DNA from: Planobacterium oryzisoli
GTDB taxonomy: Bacteria > Bacteroidota > Bacteroidia > Flavobacteriales > Weeksellaceae
Assembly (NCBI RefSeq): GCF_015354315.1
Contig: NZ_JADKYY010000004.1
Location: 1 to 64,000 of the forward strand
Direction: 5' to 3'
DNA length: 64,000 bases
Both the position numbers and the translations under genes were made by a program. Below, piece by piece: positions 35,494 to 44,229 of this stretch (the first letter of the stretch is position 1; each line of letters opens with the position of its first letter). A model generated the notes under the pieces. The model was not told where the DNA came from, searched no databases, and worked only from the letters and a program-made list of their open reading frames with translations.

Positions 35494-36627
35494 ATGAAGA
35501 CACTTTTACTTACTCTATTTTTTCTTTTTTCGGCAACTGCTTCACCTATCCGGGCGCAGCAGGAATTAGCGGACTTAGAGTCCTACCGCCTAGAGCTTCT
35601 GGAGAAACAGCTTAATAGGGCCCTGCAATACCATGCTTTTGAGCGGCATTATTTACAAGATTTGGATAGTAAAATAGCGCAAGAATTAGCGAAAAAGCCA
35701 GAAAGCCCAGAGCTTCATTATCTTATGGGAAAGCTCCACCGGCATATGATGGACCAGGTTGAGGCTATTTATAAGATCGAGTGGACAAACGAAGAATTTT
35801 TGGCATTTCTGGGAGACGAGCTTTCGGGGGAGGCGCTTAGAAAAGCCCAGAGCTATTATACGCTTAAGGCTTCCCATTCTAAGAAGGCGGAGTTGCACCT
35901 TAAAAAAGCCTCAGATTCCGGTATGGGGCGCTACCAGTTTGAATATGCAGAGTTCCTGCGCGCAGGATACCATCCCCAACTCTACAAGGAGAAAAGAGGC
36001 TACGCCCCGCTGGAAGTACGTGTAGATGAGACCACAATCGGCCTCTTAGAATCTTCCTACCGTAAAGGTATTGTACAGGCAGGTACCCGGCTTGCCACCG
36101 TGTATCTAAAAGGAGAGGGCGAGGTAGGACAAGATACGGCGAAAGGAGAAAAGATCCTCTCGGAAGTACTCAAATTCTACGATTCCCCGGCCCCTGTATA
36201 CTTTGAACTGGGAAAAGGGTTTTTACTGGGCGAGGATCCCAGGTTCTCCACCCTGGACTACCCGCATTCCCTGCAGCTTGCAGAGCGGTACCTAAAGAAA
36301 TCTTCTGAGCTCAATTACCAAAAGGCGGATCTCTATTTGGGATACGCACATTTAGGAGTACTCGGAGAAAAGGGTTTTACTCCACCGGATCCCTCTAAGG
36401 CTGCACAGTACCTGCTTCGTGGCGCACCAAGTGCAAAGCAGGCGCCCTACGGCTATTTTGCATTGGCAGTATTCTACTATAACGGAGAGGCAGGACTCGC
36501 GCAGAACCAAGAGAAGGCCCGCGCTATGTTTAAAGAGTTAGAGAATATAACTCCCTTGCCGGACCAACTTGCCGTGATGGACTGGAAAGAAGTGCAAAAG
36601 TACATTAAAGAGGTACTTCAGCCCTAG
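35494..36627 (+). CDS. secreted Sel1-like repeat protein, copy 1
   Basis: 377 residues with a signal peptide (MKTLLLTLFFLFSATASPIRAQ). Sel1-like helical pairs run from about 180 to 350: GTRLATVYLKGEGEVGQDTAKGEKIL, and GYFALAVFYYNGEAGLAQNQEKARAMF. N-terminal part shows PELHYLMGKLHRHMMDQVEA. It is a paralogue of the next gene (about 1.2 kb on), sharing the YLKGEGE, GYFALA and AKQAPYGYF-type stretches. Probably periplasmic or secreted scaffold. No catalytic motif. Confidence 0.85.
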   Translation: MKTLLLTLFFLFSATASPIRAQQELADLESYRLELLEKQLNRALQYHAFERHYLQDLDSKIAQELAKKPESPELHYLMGKLHRHMMDQVEAIYKIEWTNEEFLAFLGDELSGEALRKAQSYYTLKASHSKKAELHLKKASDSGMGRYQFEYAEFLRAGYHPQLYKEKRGYAPLEVRVDETTIGLLESSYRKGIVQAGTRLATVYLKGEGEVGQDTAKGEKILSEVLKFYDSPAPVYFELGKGFLLGEDPRFSTLDYPHSLQLAERYLKKSSELNYQKADLYLGYAHLGVLGEKGFTPPDPSKAAQYLLRGAPSAKQAPYGYFALAVFYYNGEAGLAQNQEKARAMFKELENITPLPDQLAVMDWKEVQKYIKEVLQP

Positions 36628-36781
36628 CGTACAAAGAGAACAGGCAGAGTTCTCGGGAATGATTTTCTGTCGGATAAGTAAAAGGAGTGTCTCTTTTTTG
36701 GCTAGGCTAAAGGATGTATACACAGAGTAATCCGCTTCCCGCGGCACCTAAAGCAACTTATTAATTAACTAGCATAAAGAT

Positions 36782-37897
36782 ATGATGAAAAAATGGATTT
36801 TTTTAGTGGCGGTTATCAGTCTTGGTCTACTACCTAGAATTAGCGCACAAAGTCCTGAGGAAATGAGACGTTGGCAGACCCCAGCCTTCGAATTGGCTGT
36901 ACTTATGATGGAAGGAATTACCAGTGGGCAGGAGTTAAAGAATGCTTCGGTATACACAGAGTTGGAAAGCTACCTGCGCGATGTAATTAAGCAGGACCCC
37001 AGCAATGCGCTACTTCATTATTATGCGGGTATGGTCCAAAACCACAAGATGTATCATGCCCACTTGGTAGCCGGGATTGAGAATCCTATAGAAGGAACCT
37101 CAGTAAACGATGCCAAACTCTCCATGCAGGAAAAGCTACAGTTGCGCGCTTTTTATCAAGTTCAGGAAGAGAGCTTCCAGCAGGCAGAGCACAACTATCT
37201 GAAATCCGCCGAACTGGGATTTTCCGGAGCGCTTATACAGCTAGCCCACATGCTGCGCTCTGGCCATCCCGTGAAGGGATCGCTAAGCAAGCAGGGATTT
37301 ACGCAGTGGCAAGAGAAAACCGACCCTTTGGTTATGGACTTTCTACAGCGTGCGGCAAAAATGGGAAGTAACGAGGGGAAAGAGCAGCTCGCCTCCCTCT
37401 ACCTACGGGGGGAAGGGGAAATCAAGCAAGATATCAAGAAAGGCGAAGAGATTGCCCGAACGGTTAAAGACCCGGCCGATTTTTACTTCCGACTGGCTTC
37501 GGGATTTCTTTCCGCAAAGACTAAACGTGACTCTGCTACGGAATTTGATTATTCCTTAGAACGAGGAAAAGAATACATGCTGAAGGCCGCCGCAATGAAC
37601 CAACCCGATGCCCTCTACGAGCTGGCACTTTCTTATCTGCGCTTTCCTGAGGCGGCTCCACTTACCCCAGAGGACCATAAATTAGGGTATGCTACCATGG
37701 TTAAAGTGGCCACAAGTGCGAAAGAAGCTCCACAGGCGTATTTCTATCTCTCGCAGCTTCTTCGGCAAGGAAAAGGAACGGAAAAGAATCTTCCAAAAGC
37801 CATCGAAATGGTAGAGGAATTAGCCGGCCAGAGCAGCGATGCGGAAGAAAAGGAGTTTCTACAGAAAGAACTCTCTAAAATGAAAGCAGAGCTTTGA
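36782..37897 (+). CDS. secreted Sel1-like repeat protein, copy 2
   Basis: 371 residues, two possible ATG codons in a row (36782, 36785). Signal peptide KKWIFLVAVISLGLLPRISAQ. Helical repeats as in copy 1: GKEQLASLYLRGEGEIKQDIKKGEEIA and AYFYLSQLLRQGKGTEKNLPKAIEMV. The same order of segments (HYYAGMVQNHKMYHAHLVAGI, QQAEHNYLKSAELGFSGALIQLAHMLRSGHP) supports a tandem duplication with divergence. Role unknown. Confidence 0.85.
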   Translation: MMKKWIFLVAVISLGLLPRISAQSPEEMRRWQTPAFELAVLMMEGITSGQELKNASVYTELESYLRDVIKQDPSNALLHYYAGMVQNHKMYHAHLVAGIENPIEGTSVNDAKLSMQEKLQLRAFYQVQEESFQQAEHNYLKSAELGFSGALIQLAHMLRSGHPVKGSLSKQGFTQWQEKTDPLVMDFLQRAAKMGSNEGKEQLASLYLRGEGEIKQDIKKGEEIARTVKDPADFYFRLASGFLSAKTKRDSATEFDYSLERGKEYMLKAAAMNQPDALYELALSYLRFPEAAPLTPEDHKLGYATMVKVATSAKEAPQAYFYLSQLLRQGKGTEKNLPKAIEMVEELAGQSSDAEEKEFLQKELSKMKAEL

Positions 37898-38242
37898 GCT
37901 GGTTAGTCGTAAAAACTCTGGGAAAGAGACAGGAAGTAGGCCGCAAATTGCGGGACTCTTACCCTTAGCGGCCTAATCATACGCAGTTCCTTATTTAAGA
38001 AGGAGATTCTGGGGCTTTAAGGATCTAGGAAAATTTGATCCTACTGCAAAGAAAAACTCCCAGGCGCTACTCTCTCTTCACTTGGGAGCGTGAGTACTTT
38101 ACTGGTGCGCCCCGACGTTTGAGGCGCATTAGCCCGGCCCCTGAGACCCTGGTTTTCAAAAGTGAGATCTTCCCTTGGTAGATTTCTTCTACGGGCGAAT
38201 AAAAAAGACGAAATTTTTCATAATTTCCTATCTTTGCAGGAT
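37898..38242. other. gene-free stretch before lpxD, with a palindrome
   Basis: No gene seen. It holds a 13-base palindrome CCGCAAATTGCGG (37941-37953) that overlaps TAGGCCGC (37937-37944), which could pair with GCGGCCTA (37968-37975). These two structures exclude each other and no T tract follows, so neither is a clear terminator. TATCTTTG (38229-38236) ends 6 bases before the lpxD ATG and is a -7-like element without a good TTG partner. Confidence 0.45.
38229..38236 (+). promoter_or_regulatory. possible -7 element immediately before lpxD
   Basis: TATCTTTG fits TAnnTTTG, but I find no TTG at the usual 17-23-base distance. If used, the transcript would start within a few bases of the ATG at 38243 and be almost leaderless. 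Confidence 0.4.
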
Positions 38243-39277
38243 ATGGAATTTACAGCTTCTCAGATTGCAAGCTTCATAGAGGGCGAGATCCTTGGGGATC
38301 CTTCGGCTCTTATCACAGGGGTCTCTCCGATCGAAAGGGGAGAAAAAGGCCATATGTCCTTTATCGCCCAGGAGAAGTTTGCCCCACACCTTAAGACCTC
38401 CGAGTGTTCGGTCTTAATCGTTTCCAGAAACCTTTTAAAGGAAAACGAAACGTATCCCTCCACCATTATTGCCGTAGAGAATGCCTACCTATCCTTTCAG
38501 GTACTGATGCACATGTACCAGGAAATGAAAGGCCGCAAAAAAGGCATTGAACCCCATACCTCCATTGACGACTCGGCAGTGTTGGGAGAAGAGGTGTATG
38601 TGGGATCCTTCAGCTATATTTCCAAGAATTCCAAAATCGGTGAAGGGAGCCAGATCTATCCCCAGGTATATATTGGACAGAACGTGAAGATCGGTAAAAA
38701 CTGCCAGATATTCTCCGGCGTGAGAATCTACGATTACTGCGTTATAGGAGATAACTGCACCATACATGCCAATACGGTGATAGGATCCGACGGCTTTGGA
38801 TTCCAGCCCATGGAAAAAGGCTACAGTAAGATTCCACAGCTAGGAAACGTAGTGATAGAAAACGATGTGGAAATAGGCTCGAACTGTACCATTGATAGGG
38901 GAACCATTGGTTCGACCATCATAGGGGAGGGAACCAAGATCGATAATCTGATTCAGATCGCCCACAACGTAGTGGTAGGAAAGCACAACGTGATCGCCGC
39001 GCAGGCAGGTATCGCAGGCTCCACCACCATCGGAGACTGGAATATGATCGGAGGACAGGTAGGTGTGGCAGGCCATATCACCTTAGGCTCTAAGGTGCGC
39101 ATTCAAGCGCAGGCCGGAGTGAACGCCTCGGTAAAGGACGGAGAGACCCTCTACGGATCGCCCGCCTTTGAGGCCGGAAATTTCCGTCGCAGTTACATCC
39201 ACTTCAAAAACCTAAGCCAACTGGTAGAAAGAATAAATAAACTTGAACAAAACTCAAAAGAATCTTCCAATGAGTGA
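38243..39277 (+). CDS. lpxD: UDP-3-O-acylglucosamine N-acyltransferase LpxD
   Basis: Third step of lipid A synthesis: adds the N-linked hydroxyacyl chain. ATG 38243 is chosen because MEFTASQIASFIEGEILGDPSALITGVSPIE is the family start; the upstream open frame to 38162 has no such match. 344 residues with the left-handed beta-helix of hexapeptide repeats (residues ~110-290) and VGSDGFGFQ and IDNLIQIAHNVVVGKH, where the catalytic His is in IAHN. It overlaps the LpxC-FabZ gene by 8 bases if that starts at 39270. Confidence 0.94.
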   Translation: MEFTASQIASFIEGEILGDPSALITGVSPIERGEKGHMSFIAQEKFAPHLKTSECSVLIVSRNLLKENETYPSTIIAVENAYLSFQVLMHMYQEMKGRKKGIEPHTSIDDSAVLGEEVYVGSFSYISKNSKIGEGSQIYPQVYIGQNVKIGKNCQIFSGVRIYDYCVIGDNCTIHANTVIGSDGFGFQPMEKGYSKIPQLGNVVIENDVEIGSNCTIDRGTIGSTIIGEGTKIDNLIQIAHNVVVGKHNVIAAQAGIAGSTTIGDWNMIGGQVGVAGHITLGSKVRIQAQAGVNASVKDGETLYGSPAFEAGNFRRSYIHFKNLSQLVERINKLEQNSKESSNE

Positions 39278-40667
39278 TATGCAGAAAACCCTGAAATCGG
39301 AAATTACCCTTTCAGGTATTGGTCTTCACACCGGTAAGAAGGTCAACTTAACGATGAAACCGGCCAAGGAGAACACCGGTTTTGTCTTTGTACGGACGGA
39401 CCTCGAGGGTCATCCCCAGGTGGAGGCCGACGTTAATTATGTAACGACTACCGAGCGGGGAACCACACTGGAGAAACTCGGCGTTAGAATCCACACCTGT
39501 GAGCACCTTCTGGCAGCCCTCGTAGGTTGTGATATAGACAATGCCCTTTTAGAAATGGACAGCGCGGAGCCTCCCATCATGGACGGAAGCTCCAAATTTT
39601 TTGTAGAAGCTATTGAAAAGGCGGGAATTGAAGAGCAGAGCGTAGCCAGAGAATACCTGGTAGTAAAAGAGGTGCTTAACTACGTGGATCCTTCCAGCGG
39701 ATCGGAGATCACCATCATCCCTTCCGATACCTACGAGGTAACTACCATGGTGGATTTTGGAACCAAAGTGCTGGGTACGCAGAATGCGACCATGAAAGAT
39801 ATTTCAGAATTCAAGGAAGAGATTGCCTCGGCCAGGACGTTTTCCTTTCTGCACGAGCTCGAGATGCTCCTAGATGCAGGACTTATTAAGGGAGGGGATA
39901 TTTCCAACGCCATCGTCTATGTGGATAAGGAGCTGACGGCAGAGACCGCGGAGAAACTCAAAAAAGCCTTCGGAAAAGACGATGTAGCCATTAGGCCCAA
40001 CGGTATCCTTGATAACCTTACCCTTAATTACCCCAACGAAGCGGCAAGGCACAAACTGCTGGATGTGATTGGAGACCTTGCCTTAACCGGCGTGAAGCTG
40101 AAAGGTAAAGTAATTGCCACCAAACCGGGACACTTTGTAAATACCCAGTTTGCCAAGAAGCTCAACCGCCAGTGGAAACTCCAGAAAAGAAAAAATGTGC
40201 CGGATTTTGACTTAAGCAAACCTCCGGTATTTGATATCAACGGGATCATGAAGCTTCTCCCGCACCGTCCGCCATTTCTTTTGGTGGATAAGATCCTGGA
40301 ACTCTCCGACTCGCACGTAGTGGGTCTAAAGAACGTCTCTATGAACGAGCCTTTCTTCGTAGGGCACTTCCCTAAGGAGCCGGTAATGCCAGGGGTACTA
40401 CAGATCGAAGCTATGGCCCAGACCGGAGGCATTCTGGTTCTTGCCAACGTCCCGGATCCGGAAAACTATTCCACGTACTTCGTGAAAATAGACAACGTGA
40501 AGTTCAAACGTAAAGTGATACCTGGCGATACCCTTATCTTCAAAATTGAGCTTATGGAACCTATACGCCGGGGCATCGTGCACATGCAGGGCTACGGATA
40601 TGTGGGAGACAGCGTAGCCGTAGAGGCCGAACTTATGGCGCAGGTGGCCAAGAACAAAACAGAATAG
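39270..40667 (+). CDS. lpxC: bifunctional UDP-3-O-acyl-GlcNAc deacetylase / 3-hydroxyacyl-ACP dehydratase (LpxC-FabZ)
   Basis: 465 residues in two parts. LpxC (residues ~7-305): GIGLHTGKKV, HTCEHLLAAL (zinc His), and HKLLDVIGDLALTG (second His and Asp ligands). FabZ (residues ~325-463): IMKLLPHRPPFLLVDKI with the catalytic His, GHFPKEPVMPGVLQIEAMAQ with the catalytic Glu. The fusion is known in Bacteroidota. LpxC commits lipid A synthesis; FabZ serves fatty acid elongation and competes for the same hydroxyacyl-ACP pool. Start is ATG 39270; TTG 39243 and ATG 39279 are alternatives. Between lpxD and lpxA in one operon. Confidence 0.95.
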   Translation: MSDMQKTLKSEITLSGIGLHTGKKVNLTMKPAKENTGFVFVRTDLEGHPQVEADVNYVTTTERGTTLEKLGVRIHTCEHLLAALVGCDIDNALLEMDSAEPPIMDGSSKFFVEAIEKAGIEEQSVAREYLVVKEVLNYVDPSSGSEITIIPSDTYEVTTMVDFGTKVLGTQNATMKDISEFKEEIASARTFSFLHELEMLLDAGLIKGGDISNAIVYVDKELTAETAEKLKKAFGKDDVAIRPNGILDNLTLNYPNEAARHKLLDVIGDLALTGVKLKGKVIATKPGHFVNTQFAKKLNRQWKLQKRKNVPDFDLSKPPVFDINGIMKLLPHRPPFLLVDKILELSDSHVVGLKNVSMNEPFFVGHFPKEPVMPGVLQIEAMAQTGGILVLANVPDPENYSTYFVKIDNVKFKRKVIPGDTLIFKIELMEPIRRGIVHMQGYGYVGDSVAVEAELMAQVAKNKTE

Positions 40668-40673
40668 GAGTTT

Positions 40674-41462
40674 ATGATACACCAACTGGCCGCCGTAGAC
40701 AAGCGCGCAAAAATTAAAAAGAACGTCATTGTAGAGCCGTTCACCACCATCGCCGCCGATGTAGAAATTGGTGAAGGCACCTGGATAGGTCCCAACGTGA
40801 CCATCATGGACGGAGCCCGCATAGGCAAGAACTGTAGGATCTTTCCAGGCACTGTGATTGCCGCCATTCCTCAGGACCTAAAATTCGAGGGCGAAGAATC
40901 GCAGGTGATAATCGGGGACCATACCACCGTACGCGAATCGGTGACCATCAACCGGGGTACCAAGGCCCTGGGCTATACCCAAATTGGAAGCCACTGCCTT
41001 ATTATGGCGACCTCCCATATTGCCCACGACTGCGTACTTGGAGACTACGTGGTGATTGTCAACGGCTGCGCCGTGGCAGGACACGTGGAGATAGGGGACC
41101 ATACCATCATGGGGGGACTCTCCGCCGTACATCAGTTTTCCAAGATTGGAAAACACGTGATGATCTCGGGAGGAACCCTCGTTAGAAAGGACATACCGCC
41201 GTACGTGAAAGTGGCGCGTGAGCCCATGACCTACGCGGGGATCAACTCGGTAGGCCTAAGAAGAAGAGGCTTTACCAACGATAAGATCTTTGAGATCCAG
41301 AAGATCTACCGCTATATCTTCCAGATGAAGATGAACGTCACCCAGGCGATGGGTCTCATTGAAAAAGAGATGCTTCCTACCGCCGAGCGCGACGAGATCC
41401 TGGAGTTCATACGCAACTCCCCAAGGGGAATTGTCAAAGGCTACGGTACCGGAAAAGAATAG
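40674..41462 (+). CDS. lpxA: acyl-[ACP]-UDP-N-acetylglucosamine O-acyltransferase LpxA
   Basis: First step of lipid A synthesis. 262 residues with a hexapeptide left-handed beta-helix and catalytic His in MATSHIAHDCVLGDYV. AAVDKRAKIKKNVIVEPFTTI and GLRRRGFTNDKIFEIQKIYRYIF are the standard N- and C-terminal signatures. Six bases after LpxC-FabZ, so lpxD, lpxC-fabZ, lpxA and probably efp form one operon. Confidence 0.96.
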   Translation: MIHQLAAVDKRAKIKKNVIVEPFTTIAADVEIGEGTWIGPNVTIMDGARIGKNCRIFPGTVIAAIPQDLKFEGEESQVIIGDHTTVRESVTINRGTKALGYTQIGSHCLIMATSHIAHDCVLGDYVVIVNGCAVAGHVEIGDHTIMGGLSAVHQFSKIGKHVMISGGTLVRKDIPPYVKVAREPMTYAGINSVGLRRRGFTNDKIFEIQKIYRYIFQMKMNVTQAMGLIEKEMLPTAERDEILEFIRNSPRGIVKGYGTGKE

Positions 41463-41496
41463 AGAAAATACCCAATAAAAGAACTAAACCCAATTA

Positions 41497-42060
41497 ATGG
41501 CAACAACAGCTGATATCAGAAAAGGTCTTTGCATCGAGTACAGCAACGACATCTACAAAGTAATTGAATTCCTGCACGTAAAACCAGGCAAAGGCCCTGC
41601 GTTTGTACGTACCAAACTCAAGTCCGTAACTAATGGTAAGGTCCTGGACAATACCTTCTCTGCAGGTCATAAGATCGAGGAGGTACGCGTGATCACACGT
41701 AAGTACCAATACCTCTACGAAGACGATAACGGATACCACTTCATGAATAACGACGATTTTTCCCAGATCTACATCGGAAAGGAAATGATCGAGAACGCAC
41801 AGTTCATGAAAGCAGGCGAGGAGGTGACCATCATCCTAAAGGAAGCCGACGAGACCCCTCTTTCTGCAGAGATTCCCCCGTCGGTGTACCTGGAGGTAGT
41901 AGAGGCGGATCCGGGAGTGAAAGGAAATACCGCTACCAACGCACTTAAAAATGCGATCGTAGAGACCGGAGCACGCGTGATGGTTCCCCTGTTTATAGAA
42001 CCGGGAGACAAGATCAAGGTAAATACCGAAGACGGTAGCTACCTGGAGCGCGTTAAATAA
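41497..42060 (+). CDS. efp: translation elongation factor P
   Basis: 187 residues. MATTADIRKGLCIEYSNDIYKVIEFLHVKPGKGPAFVRTKLKS: the lysine of KPGKGPAF is the modification site at the tip of domain I. Three OB/KOW-like domains end with RVMVPLFIEPGDKIKVNTEDGSYLERVK. Rescues ribosomes stalled at polyproline. Its modification enzymes are not in this window. 34 bases after lpxA; a terminator follows. Confidence 0.96.
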   Translation: MATTADIRKGLCIEYSNDIYKVIEFLHVKPGKGPAFVRTKLKSVTNGKVLDNTFSAGHKIEEVRVITRKYQYLYEDDNGYHFMNNDDFSQIYIGKEMIENAQFMKAGEEVTIILKEADETPLSAEIPPSVYLEVVEADPGVKGNTATNALKNAIVETGARVMVPLFIEPGDKIKVNTEDGSYLERVK

Positions 42061-42074
42061 ATTTTTGACCTGCG

Positions 42075-42106
42075 GCCGGTCCTTTTTTAAAAGGCCGGCT
42101 TTTTTC
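42075..42106 (+). terminator. intrinsic terminator after efp
   Basis: GCCGG-T-CCTTTT pairs with AAAAGG-CCGGC (42075-42099, one bulged T), then TTTTTTC. Ends the lipid A-efp operon. Confidence 0.8.
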
Positions 42107-42165
42107 TCTTTCGGCCTGCACTCTGGCCCCTTTCTTTAAAAACCTCTAATTCAGTATTTTTAGAT

Positions 42166-43068
42166 ATGCGATTTTCTACCCCACAGACTCTTGAAAACCT
42201 TGCTACACTTATTGGAGCCCGCTACGTGGGAGATTCTTTGCAGCAGGTTCTAGGCACAAACGAAATCCACCGCGTGGAGGCGGGGGAGATCGTCTTTGTA
42301 AACCATCCCAAATACTACGATAAGGCGCTAAATTCCAAAGCCACCGTTATTTTGATCGACAAGCAGGTGGAATGTCCTTCGGGCAAAGGTCTGCTTATTT
42401 CAGGCGATCCCTTTGGGGACTTTAACCGCATTAATCTGCATTTTGGAGCCCTTAGCCAGTTTAAATCACCCGCGGAAAACACCTCCGTAGGAGAAAATAC
42501 CTTCATTCACCCCTCGGTAGTACTTGGTCGCGACGTAGAGATCGGGTCGAACTGCTACATAGGTCCCGGAAGCGTCATTGGAGACAAAACCCGTATTGGA
42601 AACCACGTGGTGATTCAGTCAGCAACAATCATAGGCGGCGATGCGTTTTACTACCGAAAAACGCCACAGCGCTACGAGCGTCTGGAGTCGGTAGGGGATG
42701 TAGTGATAGAAGACTACGTAGAGATTGGAAACGCCTGTACGATAGATAGGGGCGTTACGGCCTCCACCATTATAGGGGAAGGCTCTGTGCTGGACAATCA
42801 GATCCAGCTGGGCCACGATACCATCGTTGGAAAACGGGTGCTTATTGCGGCTCAGACCGGAATTGCAGGGTGCTGCAACATAGGAGACGATGTGACCATC
42901 TGGGGGCAGGTAGGAATGGCCTCCGGGGTAACTATTGAAGCAGGTACCGTACTTCTGGCCAAGACCGGAGCGCACCGTTCCCTTAAGAAAGGAACCTACT
43001 TCGGGCAGCTGGCCAGAGAGTTCAAGGCCTACCTAAGGGATGAGATCAAGGTGAAGAATCTGCCGTAA
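42166..43068 (+). CDS. second LpxD-like acyltransferase
   Basis: 300 residues, a LpxD-like protein outside the lipid A operon. The N-terminal uridine-binding-like domain (TLENLATLIGARYVGDSLQQVLGTNEIHRVEAGEIVFVNHPKYYDKAL) is followed by the beta-helix with IIGGDAFYYRKTPQRYERLESVG and LDNQIQLGHDTIVGKR. The catalytic-type His is retained in LGHDTIVG. DAFYYR replaces the DGFGFQ of LpxD, so the acyl or sugar substrate may differ. Separate from efp by a terminator. Confidence 0.88.
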   Translation: MRFSTPQTLENLATLIGARYVGDSLQQVLGTNEIHRVEAGEIVFVNHPKYYDKALNSKATVILIDKQVECPSGKGLLISGDPFGDFNRINLHFGALSQFKSPAENTSVGENTFIHPSVVLGRDVEIGSNCYIGPGSVIGDKTRIGNHVVIQSATIIGGDAFYYRKTPQRYERLESVGDVVIEDYVEIGNACTIDRGVTASTIIGEGSVLDNQIQLGHDTIVGKRVLIAAQTGIAGCCNIGDDVTIWGQVGMASGVTIEAGTVLLAKTGAHRSLKKGTYFGQLAREFKAYLRDEIKVKNLP

Positions 43069-43177
43069 AGCCAGTTTATTTTAAGAGCCTAGCACAGAAG
43101 CGAAAGAGACTGAAGCCAAAGAAAATTTCCCTAGGAATTAAAGCCCCTGTCGTACGTGCGCTTTCACTAATTATTAT

Positions 43178-43185
43178 TAATTTTG
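43178..43185 (+). promoter_or_regulatory. possible -7 element of sucD
   Basis: TAATTTTG fits TAnnTTTG and lies about 43 bases before the sucD ATG. No clean TTG is found 17-23 bases upstream, so the promoter is only possible. Confidence 0.4.
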
Positions 43186-43228
43186 TAGGAATTCATAGCA
43201 AGCTAAAAATTAAATAAAACAATAAACA

Positions 43229-44101
43229 ATGTCAGTATTAGTAAACAAAGATTCGAAAGTAATCGTACAGGGATTTACAGGCAACGAAGGGACCTTCCAC
43301 GCCACACAGATGATTGAATACGGAACCAACGTAGTGGGTGGGGTAACTCCAGGAAAAGGAGGCTCTGAGCACCTTGGTAAGCCGGTATTCAATACGGTGG
43401 CTGAGGCTGTGGAGAAGGCAGGTGCCAACGTATCGATCATCTTCGTACCGCCGGCATTTGCAGCGGACGCGATTATGGAGGCGGCCGAGGCAGGCATTAA
43501 AGTAATCGTTTGTATTACCGAAGGTATTCCTGTAGCTGACATGGTAAAAGTAAAAGACTATATCTCCACCCGCGACACGCGTCTTATTGGCCCGAACTGT
43601 CCGGGAATCATCACTTCCGATGAGGCGAAGATCGGTATCATGCCAGGATTCGTTTTCAAGAAAGGTCGCGTAGGAATCGTTTCCAAATCCGGAACCCTTA
43701 CCTACGAGGCTGCAGACCAGGTGGTACGCGCTGGATACGGAGTATCCACGGCCATCGGTATCGGTGGGGACCCAATCATTGGAACCACTACCAAAGAAGC
43801 ACTTGAGCTTTTCATCAACGATCCAGAAACCGACGCAGTGGTTATGATCGGAGAGATCGGAGGATCTCTAGAGGCCGAAGCAGCACGTTGGTACAAAGAG
43901 AGCGGATCGAAAAAACCGGTGGTAGGATTTATCGCAGGACAGACGGCCCCTAAAGGCCGTACTATGGGCCACGCGGGAGCCATCGTAGGAGGAGCGGAAG
44001 ATACCGCTCAGGCCAAGATGGAAATCATGGCAGAGAACGGGATTAACGTAGTAGACTCTCCGGCAGACATCGGTGCGATGGTAGCTAAAGTGCTCGGATA
44101 A
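43229..44101 (+). CDS. sucD: succinyl-CoA ligase alpha subunit
   Basis: 290 residues. [28 protein letters not shown] is the CoA-binding Rossmann start. GPNCPGII and [17 protein letters not shown]-type segments follow, and the phosphohistidine is in [14 protein letters not shown]-cycle step making ATP or GTP. The beta subunit sucC is not adjacent, as is common in Bacteroidota. A strong terminator follows. Confidence 0.96.
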   Translation: MSVLVNKDSKVIVQGFTGNEGTFHATQMIEYGTNVVGGVTPGKGGSEHLGKPVFNTVAEAVEKAGANVSIIFVPPAFAADAIMEAAEAGIKVIVCITEGIPVADMVKVKDYISTRDTRLIGPNCPGIITSDEAKIGIMPGFVFKKGRVGIVSKSGTLTYEAADQVVRAGYGVSTAIGIGGDPIIGTTTKEALELFINDPETDAVVMIGEIGGSLEAEAARWYKESGSKKPVVGFIAGQTAPKGRTMGHAGAIVGGAEDTAQAKMEIMAENGINVVDSPADIGAMVAKVLG

Positions 44102-44128
44102 CATTTAGTTTATCTTTTCAATTATACA

Positions 44129-44173
44129 AGCGCCCCTGGCTTTTTTTTAGCCAGGGGCGCTGCTGTTTTTTTT
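44129..44173 (+). terminator. intrinsic terminator after sucD
   Basis: AGCGCCCCTGGCT (44129-44141) pairs perfectly with AGCCAGGGGCGCT (44149-44161) across a T-rich loop, then a T8 run at 44166-44173. One of the strongest terminators in the window. Confidence 0.9.
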
Positions 44174-44229
44174 GGGTTCGGAGCGAGGCCTTTTAAGCCT
44201 TCAGCGTACTTTTAGAAGGAAGCAGATCG

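Noticed and set aside
37937-37975. Competing palindromes before lpxD, considered as a riboswitch or small RNA
   Set aside because: Short, no known aptamer pattern, no T tract. Mentioned only as gap content.
38101-38160. GC-rich string checked as a possible tRNA
   Set aside because: No cloverleaf arms or GTTCRANYC loop found.
39243-39269. Upstream TTG start for LpxC-FabZ
   Set aside because: ATG 39270 fits the family start and gives a short overlap with lpxD; the extra codons (NKTQKNLP) are just the end of lpxD in another frame.
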